Origin: CAYRTV01 sp964505785
Lineage (GTDB): Bacteria; Acidobacteriota; Aminicenantia; Aminicenantales; Aminicenantaceae
Assembly: GCA_964505785.1 (NCBI GenBank)
Contig: CAZDJZ010000005.1
Coordinates: forward strand, 1-64,000
Reading direction: 5' to 3'
DNA: 64,000 nt
Made by a program: the position numbers and the translations under genes. This document shows positions 58,418 through 64,000 of this stretch, in pieces. The notes under the pieces were generated by a model that was not told where the DNA came from, made no database searches, and saw only the letters and a list, made by a program, of their open reading frames with translations. Within the stretch, counting starts at the first letter, position 1. Each line of letters begins with the position of its first letter.

Positions 58418-59731
58418 ATGACTGAAGAAATACCCATTCACAAGCCGAAAGGAAAGTTAGGCGTTTTAATTCCAGGCTTCGGGGCGGTTTCCACCACCTT
58501 CATTGCCGGAGTTATGGCGATAAAAAAAAGAATCGCCCAACCCACCGGTTCACTGACTCAATTGGGAACCATCCGTTTGGGGAAAAGAACGGAAAAACGA
58601 GTTCCCATGATCAAGGATTTCGTGGAACTGGCTGACATAAATGACCTGGTCTTCGGGGGCTGGGATATTTTCCCGGATAATATTTATGAATCCGCGCTGA
58701 CTGCCGGGGTTTTGGAAAGAGATCTGCTGGCCCAGGTCCGCAAAGAGACAGAGCCGATTAAACCTTGGAAAGCCGTGTTCAATCAAAAATATGTGAAGAA
58801 ACTCATGGGGCCGCATGTAAAAGAAGGCCGGACGAAATATGACCACGCCATGATGCTGATGGATGATATTCAGCGTTTCAAAAAGGAACATAATCTTGAC
58901 CGGATGGTCATGGTCTGGTGTGCTTCGACAGAAATTTTCTTGAAAAGAGATCCGGTGCATGAAACCATGGAGTCCTTCGAACAAGCCATGAAAGACAATC
59001 ACGAAGCCATTGCGCCCTCCATGATTTATGCCTACGCTTCCCTCAAATCCGGCATCCCGTTTGCCAACGGGGCCCCGAACCTGACAGTCGATATTCCCGC
59101 CTTACATGAATTAGCCGACCAGAATAATGTTCCTATTGCCGGGAAGGATTTCAAAACCGGACAAACTCTCATGAAAACCATTCTGGCGCCGGGGCTCAAA
59201 GCCCGTCTTATCGGCTTAAACGGATGGTTTTCTACTAACATTCTGGGCAACCGGGACGGTGAAGTGCTGGATGATCCGGAATCATTTAAAACCAAAGAGG
59301 AAAGCAAACTTTCCGTATTGGAATATATTCTGCAGCCGAAAGTTTATCCTGATTTATATAAGAATTTCTATCATAAGGTCCGTATTAACTATTATCCTCC
59401 CCGTGGAGACAATAAAGAGGGATGGGATAATATCGATATATTTGGATGGCTCGGCTACCCCATGCAGATTAAAATCGATTTCCTCTGCCGGGACAGCATC
59501 CTGGCTGCTCCCATTGTGCTGGATCTAGTGCTTTTTCTTGATCTTGCTCAACGTGCCGGCATGAAAGGGATTCAGGAATGGTTGTCCTTTTATTTTAAAA
59601 GCCCGATGTGCGCCCCGGAAATTTATCCGGAACATGATCTGTTTATTCAGCTGATGAAATTAAAAAACACACTCCGTTATTTAAAGGGAGAAGAGCTGAT
59701 CACCCATTTGGGTTTAGAATATTATGATTGA
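58418..59731 (+). CDS. Inositol-3-phosphate synthase
   Basis: This 437-residue enzyme converts glucose 6-phosphate to 1L-myo-inositol 1-phosphate using NAD. Characteristic blocks are KLGVLIPGFGAVSTTFIAGV (NAD binding, 10-29), FGGWDIFPDNIYESA (near 75), SIYAYASLKSG-type MIYAYASLKSGIPFANGAPN (near 203-222), GKDFKTGQT(L)MKT (near 240, catalytic Lys) and LGLNGWFSTNILGNRDGEVL. It is the bacterial/eukaryotic Ino1 type with a complete length. GGAGGC is six bases before the ATG. The next gene is a CDP-alcohol phosphotransferase, so the product probably feeds inositol phospholipid synthesis. Confidence 0.93.
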   Translation: MTEEIPIHKPKGKLGVLIPGFGAVSTTFIAGVMAIKKRIAQPTGSLTQLGTIRLGKRTEKRVPMIKDFVELADINDLVFGGWDIFPDNIYESALTAGVLERDLLAQVRKETEPIKPWKAVFNQKYVKKLMGPHVKEGRTKYDHAMMLMDDIQRFKKEHNLDRMVMVWCASTEIFLKRDPVHETMESFEQAMKDNHEAIAPSMIYAYASLKSGIPFANGAPNLTVDIPALHELADQNNVPIAGKDFKTGQTLMKTILAPGLKARLIGLNGWFSTNILGNRDGEVLDDPESFKTKEESKLSVLEYILQPKVYPDLYKNFYHKVRINYYPPRGDNKEGWDNIDIFGWLGYPMQIKIDFLCRDSILAAPIVLDLVLFLDLAQRAGMKGIQEWLSFYFKSPMCAPEIYPEHDLFIQLMKLKNTLRYLKGEELITHLGLEYYD

Positions 59732-59800
59732 GCCCGCCGGGGCTATTTGATTCACAAGAAATTTCATAATAAAGCACCATGGATTTGTTTCAGGAGAAAC

Positions 59801-60457
59801 ATGAATAAACATACACAGCAGGAAATTCGGATACTCCCCCGCTTTTTTATCGATTTTGTTCTGAATATAATGAACCGTTTTGCAGAACTTTTCGTCCGTC
59901 TCCGGTTTACCCCGAATTTCATCAGCACCATAGCCTTGCTTTTCGGCCTGGGCGCCGGCATTTTGTTCTCCTTCAACCATCCTTTTTGGGCTATCATGCT
60001 CATTGCTCTTTGTGGGGGCCTGGATATTCTGGATGGAAAAGTTGCCAAAAAAACCAATCGCACCAGCTTATTCGGTGCCATCTATGATTCATCGCTTGAC
60101 CGTTATTCGGAATTTTTCATCTACTTGGGATTGGCCGTTCATTTTCGTGACCATTGGATCATATGGGTGGTTTTTTTCACATTTTTAGGTTCGACTATGG
60201 TCAGCTATACACGGGCCCGGGCAGAAGGCCTGGGATTTAAGTGCAATGTGGGTATCATGCAGCGGGCGGAAAGAATGATGCTTCTGTTTTTTTGCGTTGT
60301 GATTGGACTGGTATTCAATATTTATCTTGAAGCCGTATCCGCCGCCTTGATTATCATTGCCGTGGTCTCCAACATTACTGCTATCCAGCGGATATATCAT
60401 GTCAGAAAGATGGAAAAAGCCGGCAAAACGGCTCATGATGAAAATGGCCGGTTGTGA
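59801..60457 (+). CDS. CDP-alcohol phosphatidyltransferase, probable PI-phosphate synthase
   Basis: The 218-residue integral membrane enzyme has the family motif D-G-x2-A-(R/K)-x8-G-x3-D-x3-D at Asp78, Gly79, Ala82, Lys83, Gly92, Asp96, Asp100, with an extra Asp75. The normal Arg is Lys here. About six membrane helices follow (ISTIALLFGLGAGILF, FWAIMLIALCGG, FFIYLGLAVHF, WIIWVVFFTFLGS, MLLFFCVVIGLVFNIYL, AALIIIAVVSNI). It would transfer a phosphatidyl group from CDP-diacylglycerol to an alcohol. Because the inositol-phosphate synthase gene is immediately upstream (69 bases), inositol phosphate is the likely acceptor. The ATG at 59801 is chosen for CAGGAG four bases before it; the frame runs upstream without a site. 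Confidence 0.82.
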   Translation: MNKHTQQEIRILPRFFIDFVLNIMNRFAELFVRLRFTPNFISTIALLFGLGAGILFSFNHPFWAIMLIALCGGLDILDGKVAKKTNRTSLFGAIYDSSLDRYSEFFIYLGLAVHFRDHWIIWVVFFTFLGSTMVSYTRARAEGLGFKCNVGIMQRAERMMLLFFCVVIGLVFNIYLEAVSAALIIIAVVSNITAIQRIYHVRKMEKAGKTAHDENGRL

Positions 60458-60813
60458 GGCCGCTCGCTTCGCTCGCGTTCTTTGCGTTCTTTTAGTCCTT
60501 CTTGGCCTGTCTAAGTCTATCTAAGTCTTTCCGGTCTATTCCGTCTATTCAGTCTGCTCGATTTGCGCTCTGTCCAATAGCCGGCTTTTGTTTATTTTTA
60601 ATTTTTGATATTTGATTTTTGATTAAAAAGATAACTTTTTACTTCTTACTTTTAACTAAATTCTCTTCATTCTTTACTCCTAACTCTTTACCAAACGAGG
60701 CAGCTTGGGATCCTTCGCTTCGCTCAGGATGACAGTCCCGCTGTCACTTTTCACTCCTGCAATGCAGTCTAAGATCCTCACGGCCTGTTTCGCAGGCCTC
60801 AGGATGAATGGAT
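60458..60813. repeat. Composite repeat region
   Basis: No gene. CGCTTCGCTCGCGTT and GCGTTCTTT 9-mers (60463-60495), a 10-bp TGTCTAAGTC/CTATCTAAGTC array (60498-60555), ATTTTTGAT/TTTACTC pieces (60590-60690) and two REP units (60695-60735, 60765-60810). Confidence 0.75.
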
Positions 60814-61068
60814 ATCTGGATTATTCACGGGCCGATATTGCCGTAGATGCGAGGCACTCCGACGAAGTCGCGGCACTTCACGTCGAGGAGGAGTAACGAA
60901 GCAGATGCGGTGAGATTCGGCCCGCCCGAAGGGTAAAAAAATTGTGATTGAAAATATAATGTCCAGCAAGAAAAAAAGTGACTCATAATTTTCTCAAAAA
61001 AAACAGACTATATACCGAGTGGTTTTAAGGAAATTAAGCATCACAATTTTTTTATGAATAGTCCAGAT
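60814..61068. mobile_element. Full-length MITE-like element
   Basis: 255 bases with 14-base inverted ends, ATCTGGATTATTCA at 60814-60827 and TGAATAGTCCAGAT at 61055-61068 (one mismatch). A second inverted pair, AAAAAAATTGTGAT near 60939 and ATCACAATTTTTTT near 61040, lies inside. The end at 60814 is CACGGGCCG type and carries GCCGTAGATGCGAGGCACTC. The other is the ATAAAAAAATTGTG type. No ORF. Its right end overlaps the glmS stop codon. Confidence 0.75.
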
Positions 61069-62897
61069 TACTCGACGGTGACGCTTTTTGCGAGATTACG
61101 CGGCTGATCAACATCCGCGCCCCTTGCTGAAGCAATATAATAAGCAAAAAGCTGAAGCGGCAAAGTGGTTAAAAAAGGTGTCAGCAATGGGTCGGTTGAC
61201 GGGATGGGAAGCACCCGGTCCACTTTAGATGCAATATCCCGGTCTTCTTCCCAGGCAACCGCAATGATCTTCCCAAGACGGGCCCGGACTTCAGAAACAT
61301 TGCTCAATATCTTTTCATAAACCCGGTCGCGGGGAGCAATAACCATCGTCGGCATTTTATCATCTATAAGTGCAATGGGTCCGTGTTTCATTTCGCCGCC
61401 GGGATATCCTTCTGCATGGATATAAGATATCTCTTTTAATTTCAACGCCCCTTCCAAAGCGATTGGGTAATTAACCCAGCGCCCCAGGAATAAAAAATGC
61501 GATGCAGATATAAATTCCAAGCCGGCTGTCTCTAATTCATTGGCATGGCTGAGGATATGCTCCATTTTATGTGGAAGACGCTGTAATTCATTCAGAAAGA
61601 CTAAGCCGTTGTTCTTATCCCAACGTTTATGTAATTGGGCCAGATAGACGGCCAGTAAAACCAGAATTCCCATTTGTGCCGTAAAGGTTTTGGTGGCGGC
61701 AACGCCTATCTCAGGGCCGGCGTGTGTGAGAAGCACACCTTCTGTTTCACGGGTCATGGAGGAATTAGCCACGTTTGTAACACTGAGCGTCAGCGGACTT
61801 TGATCTTTTATGGATTTAAGCGCAGCCAGGGTGTCAGCGGTCTCACCTGATTGCGACAACGCCAGAACCAGAGAATGTTGATCAAGAATACTGTCGCGGT
61901 AACGGTATTCAGATGCATATTCCACATCCACCGGCAGTCCGCCAAGAGATTCAATTAAATATTTACCGACCAAGCCTGCATGATAAGATGTTCCGCAGGC
62001 TATTAAAACCACTTTCGAGATACCCCGCAGTTTTTCTGAATCTAAACCTCTTTCCTCCAGATAAACCTCACCGCTCTCCATAGATATCCGCCCCTTAAGC
62101 GTATCGCGGAGGACCATTGGCTGTTCAAAAATTTCCTTCAGCATAAAATGCTTAAACCCGCCTTTTTCAACCATGAGCGGACTCCATGAAACCAGATCGG
62201 GAGTCCTGTTCAGAGGCTTGCCGGAAAAACTGAAAAGTTCAAGTCCCGATGGAGTGACGACCGCTATCTCCTTGTCTTCCAAAAAAACAAAACGGCGAGT
62301 ATAGCTGAGCAGCGGATTGATGTCCGACGAAACAAAGAATTCTTCCTCCCCCAGCCCAACGGCAAGAGGAGGGCCATTCCTGGCTGCGACAATTTTATCC
62401 GGATCATGAGCAGCAATAACTGCAATAGCAAAAGCGCCTTCAAGTAAAGAAACACTTTTCAAGACGGCGTCTTCCAGATTCCCGGGAAAATGCTCCTCGA
62501 TCAAATGAACAATGACTTCTGTATCCGTTTCCGTGATGAATTTATGGCCCTTGCCCTGCAAGCTTGATTTCAATGCAAGGTAATTATCTATGATCCCGTT
62601 ATGGACCACAACGAGGGAATTAGTGCAGTCGATATGGGGATGGGCGTTCTCTTCAGAAGGACGGCCATGCGTAGCCCAGCGTGTATGTCCAAGTCCGTAA
62701 GCACCGCCTATGGGATGAGATTGAAGTTTTGCCTCCAGCTGGGCAATCTTCCCCTTTACCCGGCTGCGCCGAATGATTCCGTTATCCACCAAGGCAATAC
62801 CGGCGGAATCATATCCCCGGTATTCCAGCTTCTTCAACCCATCCAACAGAATCGGCACAGCTTTCTGCCGGCCGATGTAACCGATAATGCCGCACAT
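61068..62897 (-). CDS. glmS: Glutamine-fructose-6-phosphate aminotransferase
   Basis: This 609-residue enzyme, the same length as E. coli GlmS, makes glucosamine 6-phosphate from fructose 6-phosphate and glutamine, the first step to UDP-GlcNAc. Cys2 in MCGIIGYIG is the glutaminase nucleophile. The glutaminase domain continues with GHTRWATHGRPSEENAHPH and HNGIIDNY. Two SIS sugar-isomerase domains follow (CGTSYHAGLVGKYLIE, SQSGETADTL; GRWVNYPIALEGALKLKEISYIHAEGYPGGEMKHGP), and the chain ends PRNLAKSVTVE as expected. It starts directly after the glmU stop, so the two are one operon. No glmS ribozyme region is visible because glmU is upstream. The stop codon lies in the terminal repeat of the MITE-like element. 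Confidence 0.97.
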   Translation of the reverse strand: MCGIIGYIGRQKAVPILLDGLKKLEYRGYDSAGIALVDNGIIRRSRVKGKIAQLEAKLQSHPIGGAYGLGHTRWATHGRPSEENAHPHIDCTNSLVVVHNGIIDNYLALKSSLQGKGHKFITETDTEVIVHLIEEHFPGNLEDAVLKSVSLLEGAFAIAVIAAHDPDKIVAARNGPPLAVGLGEEEFFVSSDINPLLSYTRRFVFLEDKEIAVVTPSGLELFSFSGKPLNRTPDLVSWSPLMVEKGGFKHFMLKEIFEQPMVLRDTLKGRISMESGEVYLEERGLDSEKLRGISKVVLIACGTSYHAGLVGKYLIESLGGLPVDVEYASEYRYRDSILDQHSLVLALSQSGETADTLAALKSIKDQSPLTLSVTNVANSSMTRETEGVLLTHAGPEIGVAATKTFTAQMGILVLLAVYLAQLHKRWDKNNGLVFLNELQRLPHKMEHILSHANELETAGLEFISASHFLFLGRWVNYPIALEGALKLKEISYIHAEGYPGGEMKHGPIALIDDKMPTMVIAPRDRVYEKILSNVSEVRARLGKIIAVAWEEDRDIASKVDRVLPIPSTDPLLTPFLTTLPLQLFAYYIASARGADVDQPRNLAKSVTVE

Positions 62898-64000
62898 TTA
62901 TTTCTTTTTCCGTTTAAGCGCCCAGTCTTTTTTTTCAATTTGCCGGGAACGTTCAAGCACTAATGCCCCCGGGGAAACATCTTGGGTAATTGTAGACCCG
63001 GCACCGATATAAGCGCCTTTTCCAATTTTAACCGGAGCCACCAATTCCGTACCGGATCCGGTGAAAGCATTATCTTCAATAATGGTCTGATGCTTGTTCC
63101 GGCCGTCATAATTGCAGGTAATAGTGCCGGCTCCAATGTTGACGCTGCTGCCGATCCGGCTGTCGCCGAGATAGGAAAGATGACCGGCCTTGGACCCGGA
63201 GCCAAAGTCTGTTTTTTTCATTTCCACAAAATTCCCAACTTTAGCCCCTTTACGGATGATGGTTCCCGGCCGGAGATGGGTGAAAGGACCGGCCTGAGAT
63301 CCTGCTTCCATTCTGGTTTCTTCAATGACTGAGGACGCCAAAATTTTAACATCATCTCCAATTTGGCAATCACGGATACTGGCAAAGGATTGGATTAAAA
63401 CATTTCGTCCGATTCTGGTTGTCCCTTCAATTATTACACCCGGATAAACCAGGCTGTCCATTCCGATTTCTACATCCTGGTCGATCCAGGTGCCGGCTGG
63501 ATCCATAATGGTCACCCCCTGCAAAGCAAGAGATTTAAGTTTTCGTTCTCTCAACACAGCCGCCGCCTGCGCCATTTCATACCGGTCATTGACGCCTACG
63601 ATTTCAACATTTTCTTTAATTTTATGAGCCTTGACTTTATTTCCCGTTTTTGAGAGCTCCTCAATGCAATCAGTCAGGTAATATTCACTCTTGGCATTCT
63701 GATTGGATATCCTGGGCAGTACATCCAAAAGAGCCGGAATTTTAAAAATATAAATTCCTACATTGGACTCTTTTAATTTCCGTTGTTCTGAAGTGGCATC
63801 TTTCTCTTCGATAATAACAATACGGTTGTTCTCCCGGTATATAACCCGCCCAAAACCTGTTGGGTCATCCAGATCCGCAGAAGCAAAGGTCAAATCATTA
63901 TTCTCTTCCCGGTGCTGGTTCCACATAGCCTGCAAAGTTTCGGTTTGAATAAGGGGCAGATCTCCGTTAATAATCAGGACGTCTCGACCGGAATGTTTCT
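62898..64000 (-). CDS. glmU: GlmU bifunctional enzyme, 5' end outside window
   Basis: Read from the right edge, the visible 366 or so codons begin inside the uridyltransferase domain (VLIINGDLPLI, then GFGRVIYRENNRIVIIEEKDATSEQRKLKESNVGIYIF and the conserved NAKSEYYLTD). They continue into the left-handed beta-helix acetyltransferase domain with hexapeptide repeats: EIGMDSLVYPGVIIEGTTRIGRNVLIQ, RPGTIIRKGAKVGNFVEMKKTDFGSGSKAGHLSYLGD, NIGAGTITCNYDGRNKHQTIIED, and a short LKRKKK end. It acetylates glucosamine 1-phosphate and forms UDP-GlcNAc. It lacks about the first 100 residues only because the window ends. The stop abuts the glmS start. Confidence 0.95.
   Translation of the reverse strand, partial: KHSGRDVLIINGDLPLIQTETLQAMWNQHREENNDLTFASADLDDPTGFGRVIYRENNRIVIIEEKDATSEQRKLKESNVGIYIFKIPALLDVLPRISNQNAKSEYYLTDCIEELSKTGNKVKAHKIKENVEIVGVNDRYEMAQAAAVLRERKLKSLALQGVTIMDPAGTWIDQDVEIGMDSLVYPGVIIEGTTRIGRNVLIQSFASIRDCQIGDDVKILASSVIEETRMEAGSQAGPFTHLRPGTIIRKGAKVGNFVEMKKTDFGSGSKAGHLSYLGDSRIGSSVNIGAGTITCNYDGRNKHQTIIEDNAFTGSGTELVAPVKIGKGAYIGAGSTITQDVSPGALVLERSRQIEKKDWALKRKKK

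Noticed and set aside
61068..62897. glmS ribozyme upstream of glmS
   Set aside because: The gene starts one base after the glmU stop, so there is no leader region for a ribozyme.

Overview
The window reads as chromosomal DNA of a Gram-negative, probably anaerobic, heterotrophic bacterium. A Candidatus Aminicenantes (OP8) or Acidobacteriota relative is my best guess. The basis is the mixture of large secreted Asp-box beta-propeller proteins, a kinase/TolB-like/TPR receptor, a fused formiminotransferase-cyclodeaminase, outer-membrane and lipoprotein genes, Tat and Sec signal peptides, and intergenic regions crowded with short repeats. This is inference from gene content; no rRNA or ribosomal-protein gene is present to confirm it.

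Layout. 1-48 is the 3' end of tRNA-Gln(CUG). 332-3766 (minus) is a compact HprK-like / PqqD-like / radical SAM-SPASM / NTP_transf_5 operon. It has an unlisted 33-codon ORF between the radical SAM and nucleotidyltransferase genes that looks like a possible modified-peptide precursor. 4145-6200 is a decayed Ser/Thr kinase-TPR gene. 6650-12456 holds two divergent secreted Asp-box proteins with good facing sigma70-type promoters. 12511-17301 has secreted proteins of unknown function, a lipoprotein and a WbqC-like protein. 17639-23904 has a UshA-like 5'-nucleotidase, a REC-PAS-histidine kinase hybrid and an FTCD fusion with a zinc-finger-like insert. 24666-30801 has two convergent secreted glycosidases (a six-hairpin debranching-like enzyme and a GH2 beta-galactosidase) separated by a 9-bp minisatellite. 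31358-33354 is a PncA-PncB NAD salvage pair. 33524-34684 is a CDF metal exporter plus a small acidic protein. 35234-42322 has an MrfA-type helicase, tRNA-Glu(CUC), a lipid kinase/phosphoesterase pair and a lipoprotein oligopeptidase B. 42328-46246 is a three-gene dehydrogenase/IlvD/aminotransferase operon. 46659-52586 is a LolCDE/MacB-like export operon with LolA-like periplasmic proteins and an outer-membrane barrel. 52967-55430 is an exported NifX-like protein and a Tat-exported sulfatase that appears to start at AUU. 55527-57782 has a Pyr_excise-like protein, a decayed lipoprotein gene and an SDR. 58169-58254 is tRNA-Leu(UAA). 58418-60457 is an inositol-phosphate synthase plus CDP-alcohol phosphotransferase pair. 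61068-64000 is GlmS plus the 3' part of GlmU.

The intergenic DNA is the other main feature. It contains (i) a family of MITE-like elements ending in CCTGGATTATTCA, two of them with both inverted termini; (ii) REP-like palindromic units around CGTCGCTTCGCTCC; and (iii) several tandem micro/minisatellites with 7-, 9- or 10-bp units. Some repeats run into genes and supply start regions, C-terminal tails or stop codons.
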